Source of the DNA: Crocodylus rhombifer
Taxonomy: Eukaryota; Chordata; Crocodylia; Crocodylidae
Assembly (NCBI GenBank): GCA_038503035.1
Contig: JAVSML010024588.1
Span: 124,001-188,000, forward strand
DNA: 64,000 nt
Direction of reading: 5' to 3'
Shown piece after piece: positions 24,589-35,964 of this stretch. The notes beneath the pieces are model-generated. The model made no database searches. It worked only from the letters and a program-made list of their open reading frames with translations, and was not told the DNA's origin. A program made the translations under genes and the position numbers. The first letter of the stretch is position 1. The number at the start of each line of letters is the position of its first letter.

Positions 24589-25604
24589 TGTGACAGGGGG
24601 CATGATCATGGCCACATCTTAACCTCGGTCCACCCATATGGGGCAGCCTGCCCAATCTCACTTGCCATGACTTTGCTGGTATAATAAGTGTGGTAAATGC
24701 GGAAGGCTGCCCATTATATGCCCTGATGCCAGGAGGCACTATCCATGACTCCATACTTTCCCTTCCCTACACCATAGCCCATGCCTCACAGATGGCATCC
24801 AGATATTTATTACATCCTGGCTTGGAGTCAGCTTGGATTCAGTCTTCTGTTAGGACGCTAGCACATTGCCCTACATTAGTCACACACATACCACCCCCTC
24901 TCACTGGGGCCTCTTACACTCATGCCCATTGCTGAGCCACCCTTAACCTGCCCTGCTCCCCTTTGGAGGCAATTGTCTCAATAGGGGGCCAACTCTGCCC
25001 CTGTCCCTTCACCAGGCATCTTTACACAAAACATACACTCAGCCTGTTGTGGGGGCTCACCCATTTGATGCCCTTTGGGCTGTCTATTAAGTCCTACTCA
25101 GCACCAGAACTGCACAGGACTTCAGGCCAACCCTGTGTGGACCACACTATTGCCCCCTCTCACTGGGGCCACAAGACTGCCCCCTCTCTGGGGCTACCAG
25201 GGTCTTACACCCCTGTGGGGCTCAGGTGGCTGTAGCCATGCCTGGCCCTCTAACCCACAATGTTGTGGAGGGTGGGGTTATTGAGGCACCCCCACTCACC
25301 TTTCATGGTATCATAGGGGTTGTCCCACCATGGACAGTCCCACCAAGCCTCCCTTCCCCAGCAGGGTGCGGTTTCAGGTCATGTACAGGACCAGAAGCCT
25401 CCTCCTTCTGCATAGCTCCTGTCCTTACCTCCAGGGATGTTCCATGCAGCAGCTCAGCCAGGTGATGCTACTCCCTCAGCTGCAAGCAACACACTGCTGT
25501 CTCTACCAGGCTTGCCTTTGTTTGAAAATGGCCACCCCAATCAAAACCTGCTGGCTGCCTGCTCCAGTCCTTAAAGTGGCAGGCACCAAAAGTGCACTAC
25601 TACA
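24589..25604 (-). mobile_element. Probable solo LTR, copy 1
   Basis: Reading minus from 25604 it begins TGTAGTAGTGCACT and soon has a TGCCTGCCACTT word. This matches the start of the better-delimited LTR at 63790 (TGTAGGAGGACACT, TGCCTGCTACTT). Interior words such as gggctcaggtggc followed by cctggccc are also shared, in the same order and orientation. The left edge is set at tgtgacaggggg by eye. No target duplication is visible. There is no internal coding region. Confidence 0.55.
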
Positions 25605-25634
25605 AATAACACCTGGGAACAGGAAGGACATTTC

Positions 25635-28296
25635 TCATTGGGGAGAAATTAAATAAGACATAGAATCATTTAAAATTAGGTTTGGAACGGATCTCAGAAG
25701 GTCATGTAGTCCAACCCCCTGCCCAAAGCAGGACCATCCCCAGCTAAGGCTTTGTCTAGCCAAGTCTTTAAAACCTCCAAGGATGGAAAGTCCACAACCT
25801 CTGGGTAATCTGTACCAGTGTTTTACTATCCTCCTAGTGATAAAATTCTTCCTAATATCTAACCTAAACTTCCCTTGCTGTAACTTGAGACCATTACTCC
25901 TTGTTATGTCAGCTATCACCATTGAGAAAAGTCTAATTCCATCCTCTTTTGAACCACCCTTCAGGTAGTTGAAGGCTGCCATTAAATCAGTCTCTCTTAT
26001 CTAATTAAATAAACCCAGTTCCTTCAGCCGCTCCTCAGAAGTCATGTGCCCCACCCCCTCATCACTTTTTGTTGCCCTGAACTGTCTCAGATTCATCCAC
26101 ATCCTTTCTGTAGTGGGAGGCCCAAAACTGAAAACTACTCCAGATGTGGCCTCATCAGTGCTGAATAATCCAGTGCTGAGTAGATGGAAATAATCTTGCC
26201 TTGAACTGCTGGCAACATTCCTACCAATGCAGTCTAGTATGCTGTTAGCATTCTTGGGAACAAGGGCACACTGTTGACTCATATTCAGCTTACTGTCCAC
26301 TAAAACCCCAAGGTCCTTTTCTGCAGGGCTGCTTCCCAGCCAGTCAGTCCCCAGCCTGTACCTGTCCATAGGATTGTTTCATCCTAAGTGCAGGATTTTG
26401 CACTTGTTCTTATTGAACCACATGATATTTCTTTTGATCCAGTCCTGCAATTTGTCTAGGTCACTCTGAATTATAACCCTACCCTCCAGCATATCTACTA
26501 TGCCTCTTAACTTGATGTCATTCACAAACTTGTTGAGCGTATATTCTATGCAATCTTCCAGATCATTGAGGAAGATATTAAACAAAATTGGGACCCCGGA
26601 CCAACCCCCACTCCACTTGAGAGTGGCTGCCAACTAGACATCAAGCCATTGAATAACATCTGGGCCTGATGTTTCATTCAGTTTTCTATCCACCTTACAG
26701 TCCATACTTCCTTGCCTTGCCTGCAAAAATGTTGTGGGAGACCATATCAAAAAACCTTGCTAAAGTCAAGGTATACCACATCCATTGGTCTGCCCACATC
26801 CACAGAGCCAGTCATCCCATCATACCACTTCTTTTTCAAGTGCTTTGCTTGAGGATCTGTACCATGATTTTTTCCAGGGACTGAGGTGAAGCTGACTAGT
26901 CTGTAATTCCCTGGATCCTCCTTTTTCTCTTTCTTAAATGTGGGCTCTATGTTTACCCTTTTCCAATCATTTAGGACCTCTTCCAGTATCCATGAGACTT
27001 CAAAGATGATGACCAGCAATTCTGCAATAACATCAATCAACTCCTCAGCACCCTTAGGTGCATCCCATCCAGCCCCATAGATTTGTATATATCCAGATTT
27101 TTTAAATAGTTCCTAATCTGTTTTTTTCACCACTTTTGGCTGCTTACCTCCTCCTCAAACTGTGCTGCCAGGTGCTGTATTCTGGGAGCTGACCTTGTTT
27201 GCAAAGACTGAGATGAAGGGACCCACACTTTCCCCAATCTTTCTCTCATTACTGAAATACTTGTAAAACCCCTTCTTATTACCCTTCACTAGCTGCAAGT
27301 CCAATTGCACTTTGGCCTTTTTGACTTCATCCCTGCATGCCCGAACAATGGTTTATAGTCCTCCCTAGTTGTTTGTCTAAGTGTCCGCTCCTTATAAGCT
27401 TCCTTTCTGTAATTTAGTTTACTGAAGAGTTCCCTGCTAAGCAAGCTAGTTTTCTGCCACACTTACCAGTTGTCCTGCCCATCAGGATGGTTTGTTCCTG
27501 CACTCTCAGCAAGGGTTCTTTAATGTAAAGCCAGCTCTCCTGGTCTCCTCTCCCCATCACATTGGCTTCCCAGGGGATCCTGCCCATGAGTCTCCTGAAC
27601 AAGTCAAAGTCTGCTTTTCTGAAGTCCTGGATCCTTATTCAGCTGCTCTTCATTCTTCTTTCCTCAGGATCCTGAACTAAATCATCTCATGGTTGCTGCT
27701 TTCGAAGTTTCCATCTACTAGTACATTCCCCACCAATTCTTTCCTGTTTGTGAGCAGGTTCAAAAGAGCATGGCCCCTACTTGACTGCTTCAGCACTTGC
27801 AACAGGCAGTGGCAGCGCACCCCCTACAAAAAGATGACATCTGCAGGTGGTTACCGACCCCTAGTTGGTGCTCGTCTCCCCCGCTGCCACTGACAGTACC
27901 AGCGGCATCTATGGGAGCTCCTGCTTGCTGCCACCATGCTCCCTCTGCTGCTGTCACACTCCTGCTGACACCATGCCCCCCCAAACCACTGGGGGCACAC
28001 ATTGTTCATGGTTTGAAGAAACTCATCCACCACTTCCTCCTGGTCTGGTGGTCTATAGCAAACCCCCACCAAGACATCACCTTGCTTCTTTCTCCTTTGA
28101 CCCTAACCCACCCAGAGACTTTCAAGAGGCCTATCTCCAATTTCATACTGGTGCTCTGAGCAATCATATGGATCTTTAACATAAAGTGCAAATCCTCCTT
28201 CTCTTCTCTCATGCCTGTCCTTACTGAACAGTTTGTATCTATGACAATGCTCCAGTCATGTGAGCTATCCCACAAAGTCTCTGTTATGCTAATCAC
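25635..28296 (-). pseudogene. CR1 ORF2 remnants (copy B)
   Basis: Reading minus from 28296, endonuclease pieces show TETLWDSSHDWSIV and VGVCYRPPDQEEVVDEFLQT, after which the GDFN-type block is missing. RT pieces follow at 27040-26747 (VLNDWKRVNIEPTFKKEKKE, PGNYRLVSFTSVPGK, VVYLDFSKVF), 26633-26379 (PILFNIFLNDLEDCIEY, WFNKNKCKILHLG), 26369-26001 (AEKDLGVLVDSKLNMSQQCA) and the C-terminal end 25982-25635 (ITRSNGLKLQQGKFRLDIRK). The RT active-site region is degraded (FVNDIKL in place of FADDTK). Many stops and shifts are present; it is long dead. Confidence 0.75.
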
Positions 28297-28650
28297 ATCA
28301 CAGTTCTGTTACTGTGCAAGGATTCCCAATTTTTCCTGCTTATTTCCCAGGCTCGGTGCATTCATGTACAGGCACCTGAGGTAACTAGTTGATTGCCCTT
28401 ATTTCTCAGGAAGAATGAGAATTCCTCCCCCTCCTGCTTACCTTAGGGTTTTGATCTCCATCCCCTAGTAACCCTAGTTTAAAGCCCTCCTCACTAGGTT
28501 AGTGAGCCTGTCTGCAAAAAGGCTCTTCCCTCTCTTTGTCAAGTGGATCCCATCTCTTCCTAGCAATTTTTTTCTTTCAACAACATCCTGGGGTCAGAGA
28601 AGCCAAAACACTGCTGGTGACACCAATAGCCAGACATTGATCTGTAGGAT

Positions 28651-29061
28651 TCACCAGCTTCTGCCTGGGCCCTTTCCCTTGACCAGAAAAATCAAAGAGA
28701 ACACCACATGAGCCCCTATTCCATTTGCCCTTGCACCCAGAGCTTTGTAGTCACTTTTGATTTGCTCAGGATCTCTCCTGGAAGTATCCCTGGTGCCCAC
28801 ATGGATGAGCAGCATGGGATAGCAGTCAGAGGGCCAGATGAGCCTCAGTAATCCCTTTATGACATGTTGAATCTGGGATCTGTGCAAACAGAAGACTTCC
28901 TGAGGCATCTGCAGTAAGGTCAGCAGATGTGTCCCTCCACCTTTTGCAAAAAGGAGTCTCTTGGTGGCAGTTGTCTCAATCTTTCCCCATCTTCGGGAGG
29001 CCTGACCTGTCCTCCTCCACCCATGGAACATGCTCTTTGCCCTCTGTTGCCAGGGTTCCAT
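28651..29061 (-). pseudogene. CR1 ORF1 esterase remnant (copy B)
   Basis: The minus-strand frame has MLLIHVGTRDTSRRDPEQIK and SDYKALGARANGIGAHVVFS. This corresponds to the block of copy A reading VVIHVGMNDMARGNPDCIMK, so it is the SGNH-esterase part of CR1 ORF1. The expected Asn of the GxND block reads as RD here. The GDS and Asp-His blocks are not readable in this frame. A further ORF1 segment probably lies at 29061-29500 on the same strand. Confidence 0.6.
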
Positions 29062-29689
29062 ATATATTTTCCAGACCTGTTGCAGGTGGAGGTGAAGATC
29101 TCTGCTTGCTGCCAGAGGTCACAAGCTTCCATTTTTCACTGTCCTGAGAGTCCATGTACTCTCTCTTCTCTAGCACTGTCTCTATCAGCTCTTTCTCCAC
29201 AGTCCCAGAGGTCTCTTCTAGCATCAAATCAATTAACTCCTTATGATGGGATACTTTGGAGCCTCACCACCTCCTCCTGTTGTTCTCTTGCCTGTTCCCT
29301 GAGTGACACCACCAGGAGGCACTACTGGTCACACCGCAGTCAGTCCCCAACCTAGCCATCACTGGATGGAACCTGCAAGCTGCAGTCCGTGCAGCACCAA
29401 ACCTGGACCTGGGTGGAAGCCTCAATGGAGAGCGGTCCTGTCTGGACAGAAACATCAAAGGTGCAACCAGAGGCAGTGGCAGTCGCTCTGCCATTGCAAC
29501 ATCCTCCTGCCATTTCCCTGGGTCTCTTAATCTGCCTTCTCTCTTACTGCCCTTCTTTCAAACACACCTTCCCTAGTGAACTCTCCTGGAAGTTGTCCTG
29601 TGTGCTGTTCCTTGGCACCAAAGGATTCCTTTTTTTCTGCTTCCTTGCACCAAGCCGAAAGGCTCTTCTGTCAAAGCAGGGGGAGGAGC

Positions 29690-30115
29690 AACAAACTGCT
29701 TGCCTCATTTGTTGTTCCTGTTTGCTGGCTCCCTGGGTGCTTGGGGAGTCTTCTTTTATACCCTGCTGGGCCTGGACTGGCTCCACCCCCTTGTTAGGGC
29801 TTCTTTCAGGCATAGGCAGTAATCAATCAGCAACCAGCTATAACTGAGCTAGCAATACTCCCAGCTTCTCAGAGCAAACACCGCAAACACCACCCCCTCC
29901 CACCACCAAACAACACTCAGCAAGCTAAATGGAAAGGTGGCACTGGATCATTTACCTTCTCTGAGTAAGATCTTGTGCCTTGTGTCTGGCTTCTCTTCCC
30001 CTTCCTCCTCTTGCTCCCAGCAAACTGCTTGCAAGCTGCTTGCCCTGTTTACTGCCCCTGTTTGCTGGCTTCCTGGTCAGCTGGGGAGTCTCCTTTTATA
30101 TCCTGCTGGGCCTGG
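29690..30115 (-). promoter_or_regulatory. Duplicated 5' modules of CR1 copy B
   Basis: About 90 bp at 29690-29780 recurs at 30020-30120, exactly 340 bp apart over the core tttgctggct...ctggggagtc. Each copy carries a ccttttata/tcttttata word, i.e. a TATA-like tataaaa on the minus strand upstream of ORF1. This resembles tandem 5'-UTR promoter monomers of some LINEs. Promoter activity is an inference. Confidence 0.4.
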
Positions 30116-30265
30116 TTTTGGTATCTTTAGGGTGTCAGATTAGTAATCTTCATATCTGAAATGATGCGAATATTATCTTGGTCATAATTGGTAAACATGC
30201 ACCTTTTTGGAGGCAGAAAGTTGTATGCATAGTGTGGCCTTCCCAAGAATCCAGTGAGTGATGTA

Positions 30266-30819
30266 TGAGGGGTGATCAAAAAGTTCTAAGACTTAGCCTT
30301 TATTTTAAAGAATAGTATACAAACAACATTTTTATGAGCTGTCCCCTTCAAAGTAATTTCCTCCAGATGATATGTACTTGTCCCAATGTTCCTGCCACTT
30401 TCGGAAGCAATGCTGGAAGTCGTCAACTGTGAGTTTTTTGAGTTCCGCTTTCATATTCTTATGGATGATTGGAATGTCATCAAATCTCCTTCCTTTCAGC
30501 TTCATTTTGATTTTTGGGAATAGAAAAACATGACATGGGGTAAGGTCAGGTGAATACGGAGAGTGTGGTATCACAGGAATGTTTTTTTCAGCCAAAAATT
30601 CTTGAATGGAGACAGCAGTGTGTGAAGGAGCATTGTCATGGTGCAGAAAGCATTGACCATTTTCACACAGCTCGCAGCGGTTTCTTCTAACCGTATCCCT
30701 CAATTGAATCAAAACCTTTTTATAAGAGGCCTGATTGATTGTTGGTACAACACTTGGTACAAATTCCTGATGAACAATACCCCGAACATCAAGTCTTAGA
30801 ACTTTTTGATCAAACCACG
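30266..30819 (-). mobile_element. Internally deleted mariner transposon
   Basis: A 554-bp element flanked by TA on both sides (30264-30265 and 30820-30821). Ends of 29 bp (30266-30294 and 30791-30819) are inverted with 25 matches, including 22 consecutive. Between them is only the C-terminal part of a mariner transposase on the minus strand. The deletion joined the 5' TIR almost directly to the middle of the gene, removing the DNA-binding domain. Confidence 0.85.
30332..30790 (-). pseudogene. Mariner transposase C-terminal fragment (DD34D, catalytic Asp lost)
   Basis: Mariner transposases cut and paste TIR elements at TA sites. The fragment starts at DVRGIVHQEFVP and continues with HHDNAPSHTAVSIQEFLAEK, PHSPYSPDLTPCHVFLF and FQHCFRKWQEHWDKYI to a stop at 30332. 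It is about 150 residues against about 345 for a full protein. The second catalytic Asp (HDN) is present. The third, normally Asp in PDLxPxD, is His (codon at 30530-30532). The first Asp and the HTH region are deleted. The open frame runs on upstream to 30928, but that part is TIR and flanking DNA. It is catalytically dead on two counts. Confidence 0.9.
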
Positions 30820-30821
30820 TA

Positions 30822-32425
30822 TGTAAAAGCTCAGCTAAGAAACCATACTTAAGCTTTGCCTTGAGTTTGGGTCTAAAACTTCCTGGGGATAAGAGACTTT
30901 GGTCCCTCAGATAGCAGACAGAATACAAGCTGCATTCTTGGCTTCAAGATGTAGGGTAAAATCAGATTATTGTTTTGAAACTTTCTTTTGTTTGTTTATT
31001 CTTATATTTCTGAACATGTTTACTGATTTTTTTAAGTCCACTCTTTTTTTTAATAATAAATCTTTTTAAATTACTTATTGTCAGGAGAAGTATGATTTCA
31101 AAGTATTTGGTCATACAGGCAGGCCTCTTTATGGAAGGAAAGATCTATCTTTTCTTATCTATACTCTCTAACATGACCAGACAAAGGGTGTGATTTAGCT
31201 GACAGAATCCCATCTGCTAAGAACTGGCAAGGCCTAGATGAGTCAGGCACCATAGACCAAGGAGTTGGCCCCTAACAAATCTCAGTCTGTTCTTAGTGGT
31301 TGAGCAGCAGACAGCAGACAGGGATTTGAGGCAAAAGTACATTCCAAAAGGTAAGAACACCCCAGAAACATGTCTAAAAGGCACTCCTGGTGGTATCTGG
31401 AGCCAAGGTGTGTCATATGACCACTGGCTTTGTGAAGACACACATAGATTTATGCTATTGGGAAAGATATTAAAATGTTGTGTATCCTTATCATTGCCAC
31501 TTTTAAGATGAACAATAGCGTTCATTCCTCACTAAAAGACACACAAGAAAAAGTCAAAAGAGCTGATCTCACTAAAACTAAAAATGTGATTTTCCTTAAA
31601 ACACAAATTAACTAGAAATTATCTAAATTGTCTGAAGAGCACACAGTTGGAGTGGCTGTAAATACATTCATCTCTTTTGTCTGAATTTCCAAGCTCTTAG
31701 TTGAAGAGGAAAACTGAAGAAATGAACAAATACAATAAATCTCAAAGGCACCACAGAAAGCTTGAAACAAAGATTTCAATTCTAGATTTAACCATGGAGC
31801 AAAGGTTTTCACTTTGATTTCCCTAAGGGACAAAAGATATCAGATAAGAGAAATTCTGGCTTCCCTGTCTCTTACACTAGGAACAGATGCTGCATTTGTC
31901 CCTGTGTTTGTCCTGAAACAGAAATCTCCTGGTATTGTCATGTATGTACGTCACCCTTCTAAGGGTTTAATGACTGGGCTCTACTGCCTAGAACATGTAC
32001 CTAAATACTTTTGTTTCCTCTTTCTTATATTTCTTTTGTTTTCCATGGAATGGTAACATGCATGCATGGTAACTAGCTCTTAGTTACCATGCAATTTTAC
32101 TCCTCTGTACAGATCATGTAAACATATAACTGAATACAGTATCATACCCTACTGTATTGCACTGGATGTTTCCTTATATTTGTTATACTAACCATACCTG
32201 TTTCTTGGGACTATCAATGTGACACCTTTTGTTTGCTCTGAATTCACTTTTAAATTAAAAAAAAAAGACTAAGAGAAAATGTCAATTATAGAGAATGGTA
32301 TCATGAGATATTAACAGTCTTCTGCTGCCAGGTAAATGTTAAAGCAATAAATGATGCTGATAAAATCATTTTTTGTGATGGATATCAGTATAGCAGAATG
32401 GTAGTACACTCACTGCACCATTATT
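30822..32425. other. Unassigned AT-rich sequence
   Basis: No gene or repeat family is recognised. Direct and inverted gcatgcatggtaact words at 32050-32095 form a small imperfect palindrome. Confidence 0.45.
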
Positions 32426-32454
32426 TGAAATCTATGAAATTTTTATGAAGATTT

Positions 32455-33970
32455 CATAGATTTCATAGACATTAGGGATGGAATGGACCTCAGAAGATCA
32501 TTGAGTCCAGCCCCCCACTGAAGGGGCAGGAAATCAGCTGGGGTCATATGATCCCAGCAAGAGAAGCACCCAATTTTCTCTTGAAGGTGTTCAGTGTAGG
32601 TGCTTGAACCACCTCTGATGGCAGGCTATTCCAGACCTTGGGGGCTCAGACAGTAAAGAAATTCTTCCTTATGTCCAGCCTGAAACAGTCTTGGAGTTTA
32701 TAACCATTCGACCTTGTCATCCCTTGGGGCGCTCTGGTAAACAAACGTTCCCCCAGATACTAGTGGTCACCCCTGATAAACTTATAGGTGACCATCAGAT
32801 CACCCCTGAGCCTGCGCTTTTCCTGGCTAAAGAGACCCATGGCTCTCAGCCTGCCATCGTAAGGTCTATTTTCCTGACCTCTGATCATATGTGTGGCTCT
32901 TCTCTGGACTCTCCCAAGCTTCTCTACATCCTTTTGAATTGTAGGGCCCAAAACTGGATGCAGTACTCCAGCTGCTGCCTCACCAAGGCTGAGTACAAGG
33001 GGAGAATGACATCACAGGATTTGCTTGAGAAGCGTTTTGGTCGTTTTACTAGCTGCAGCATCGCATTGCAGGCTCGTGTTCATCTTGTGGTCAGTGAAGA
33101 CCCCCAGATCTCTTTCTTCTGTAGTGCTAGCCAGAATAGAGCTGCCCAGCACTGTGTAGCACTGCCGATGCTGTAGGGTTTTCTTCCCAAGGTGGAGAAC
33201 CTTGCATTTATCAGTGTTAAACATCATCAGGTTCTCATCTGCCCATTTGCTGAGCCTGTCCAGGTCAGCCTAGATCACCCACCTATCTTCTGGTGTGGAT
33301 GCTTTGCCCAAAGTTTGGTGTCATCAGAGAACTTGGTAAGTCTGCTTCTGACTCCAGTGTCCACATCATTAATGAAGATGTTGAACAATATGGGTCCAAG
33401 AACAGAGCCTTGGGGGACCCCACTGGTCACAGGGCACCACGATTGACTTCCATCAATTACCACCCTCTGGGTCTGACCACAGAGCCAATTTCCCAGCCAG
33501 TGGATCATGGTGGACCCAAGGCCACAATTGGTCAGTTTTGCCAAGAGGTGATCATGGGATTGGTCAAGCAAGACCTTCCTGGAACAAACCTGTGCTGGCT
33601 ATCCTTCAGGTTGTTTGCTTTGGCCAGTCCATTAAGGATGGCCTCTTTAATAAACTTTTCTAAGGTCTTCCCCAGGATAGAGGTCAGGCTGATAGGCCTG
33701 TAGTTTGCCAGATACACTTTCCTCCCTTTCTTGAAGATAGGCACCGCATTGGCCTTCTTGTAGTCTTCGGGCACTACACCAGAGTGCCAAAAGTTTTCAA
33801 AGATCCATGCCAGAGTCTACTTTATAATGCTAGCCAGCTCCTTGAATACCCTGGGGTATAGATTGTCAGGGTCAGCTGACTTGAAGGTATCCAGCATCTC
33901 AAGGTATTCCTTCATGAGGTCAGCACTAATGGAGGGCAGGGGATCTCCCTCACCCTGACCTGCCTGTAAG
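32455..33970 (-). mobile_element. CR1 LINE fragment (copy C)
   Basis: A reverse-strand CR1 with a 3' tail of tandem atttcatag units at 32451-32468, then a continuous 3' UTR and ORF2 back to about 33970, where it is 5'-truncated. It is the same subfamily as the split copy at 1060-3680 and serves as its unbroken guide. Confidence 0.85.
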
Positions 33971-34029
33971 AGATTCCACAATTTTAAGGAAACTTGTGAC
34001 AAGCATGTCCAAGCAATGGTACTCATCAA
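32760..34029 (-). pseudogene. CR1 ORF2 RT remnant (copy C)
   Basis: Reading minus: FKSADPDNLYPRVFKELASI, then [89 protein letters not shown] (the DD active site present within FSDD), MFNTDKCKVLHLGKKTLQ and, at the C-terminus, RRATHMIRGQENRPYDGRLR. The pieces lie in different frames, so at least four frame breaks separate them. The endonuclease domain is absent through 5' truncation. Confidence 0.8.
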
Positions 34030-34256
34030 TTATTGTTAAGATATGTGTCCTAGACTTTCCCACACTATCATTTGTGATGTCATCATATTTAATCCTTTAG
34101 GATCATTTGTTCTATGTATATGTGAAATAATTTCAATTTCTCATGAACCTTTTTGTGTGTTATGTTAATTGTAATCCCTTAGGATAAAGACTGTTTTACT
34201 GGGGGCACATCAATGCTTCTGATCAAATACAATATTAGGATGCAAATGGAATGAAT

Positions 34257-34640
34257 TGTAGAATCATAGAATTATAGGGAAGTAGGACTGGATGGGACCT
34301 CCGGAGGTCATCTAGTCCTACCTCTCTGACTTCCTATCCAAGTCATCCCATACAAACCATAATCTAAATTCTATGTAAACATACAGTCAACCCTGACACA
34401 ACATAGAACTAACACCCTAACCTGCCACAGGTAAAACAGGGGAACAATGGCAGCCAATGTTCTGTTTGTATAAAATGCTGTCAATATATGCTCTGGATGT
34501 TCTTATGTAGGGGGCCATGCCTCCATAGTCCATACCAATCCCAAGATGGGGTTAAGTTCCTTCCTGACCACAAACACAGTGATTGGTTTAACCCTGAGCA
34601 GAGGGAAAAGACCCTCTACCCAAGGACCTCCAGCTTTTCT
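34257..34640 (-). mobile_element. CR1-type 3' end, alternative subfamily
   Basis: The tail tagaatcatagaattatagg and the block ggacctccggaggtcatcta are CR1-like. The following segment (cagtcaaccctgacacaac, cagccaatgttctg) is shared with 43092-43330 but not with the other CR1 copies. No coding sequence is readable. Confidence 0.6.
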
Positions 34641-34842
34641 CCCAGCAGGAACATTGGCACGCCCCAGTCAAAGCCCTCAACCTTGGCAGTAACCAACATG
34701 CAATGCCTCTGGACAGGTTTAAAAATACCCAGACACATATAGTAGACAAGGCAGGGAAAGGAAGGGAAGGGGAGAGGAGGGGAAGGGGAGACACCCAGAA
34801 AAGCCTAGAACTTTTCCATGGTAGAACAGAGACATAGCTGTT

Positions 34843-34965
34843 AGGGCTGTGTGAAGCTTTGCTGACTATTTCATTTCAATGCTGTTTTGACTCATTTCAA
34901 GCTCAAAATAGTAAAACTGAAATGAAATGAAGTCAAAACTTTTCAAAACTTTTGAAGTAGCCGAG
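34843..34965. mobile_element. GATTC-family end fragment
   Basis: It starts gttagggctgtgtgaagctt, matching the ends of the copies at 14546 and 58012, followed by repeated atttca/tgaaat words. No opposite end was found. Confidence 0.4.
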
Positions 34966-35960
34966 TGGTGGGAGGCAGGGGAGAGCCAGGGCTGCGCTCC
35001 GAGCAGCTCCACAGCCCCATGTGGCTTAGCCCCATGGGAAATGCAGCCCAGGCACTCCCCACCTCTTCGGATCAGCTCTGGCCAGCGGTGGGTCACTTCA
35101 CAAGCTGATTTCCCCTGGGCCCTGCACCATTGCTCATCAGAGGAGGGTACAGGGCCCAAGGAAAATCATCTCATGAAGGGACCCGCCCCCACCCTGGGAT
35201 TGCGACCGGGCTGGGTGCTGGCATGAACTGATTTTCCCCGGACCCTGCACCAGAGCCAACCTGAGGAGGGTGCAGGGTCTGGGGCAAATCAGTTTGCTGC
35301 ACTGAACAACCCCTTTCTTGGGGCATGGGTTGGTCCAGTACCTTGTCCACTCCTTTTTGACCCCCTGTTGGGCCCCCGTGACTCCTGGTGGGTTGCCTTT
35401 CTCATGCATGCTCCTCCCATTCTGGTGCTAGGCCAAGTGTGGCATCATCCTGTGGCAACTACTGCCATGCCTAAGTGGGCCTGCTCTCCTGCCAACTTCC
35501 TGCTGGGGCACTCCTGGTCCATGGGCATACCAACTGGACCTGTGGTGTTGGAAAGCTTCTTGGCTGGGGTTCTTTGTCTGATTTCCCCTTCAGGCTCTTC
35601 TGAACTGCCCTTTCCCTGCCCCACCTGGTTTCTTTAGTGTAGGCTCCCAGATGTGGGTCTGGTTCCTGCCACATCCAAGATAGGGCAATTCCTAGTCTCA
35701 TCAGCACAGATAGTATACAGCCATGCTCAGGGTGCTTGGGAGTGAGAAGAGCATCCAGCACTTCCCTGGGCATTCTAGCTGCAGGGGGGAGTGGCTGGAT
35801 TTCTTTCAGTGGCAAGAGGAGTGTCTAGCTCTTCCTCAGGTGCTCTGGCAACAGGGAGAGCATTTGGACCCATTTCCAGTGTTGCAGCAGGTATTCCCCA
35901 GCACTTTGTTTCCTGGTCCATTTTTAGCCCATTGCCTCCAGGCCAGTCAATGGGGGTCTT
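34966..35960. other. GC-rich segment with two hairpin modules
   Basis: GC-rich, non-coding sequence. A module gatttcccctgggccctgca...gggtacagggcccaaggaaaatc at about 35098-35170 recurs with changes at about 35229-35293. Each module can fold on its gggccctg/cagggccc-type arms. No protein family is recognised. Confidence 0.5.
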
Positions 35961-35964
35961 CTGG

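Larger units (their letters stand above)
25658..30120 (-). mobile_element. Nearly full-length older CR1 LINE (copy B)
   Basis: A reverse-strand CR1 of about 4.5 kb, from the 3' tail (tagaatcattt, ccaaccccctgcccaaagca) at 25658 through ORF2, ORF1 and a GC-rich 5' region to about 30120. It is a different, more decayed subfamily from copy A. The linker between endonuclease and RT (27060-27790) is present, so it was once full length. About 27797-28000 does not look like CR1 and replaces part of the endonuclease. Confidence 0.8.

Noticed and set aside
30822..30928. N-terminal extension of the mariner frame
   Set aside because: Lies outside the right TIR and TA duplication, so it is flanking DNA read through by chance.
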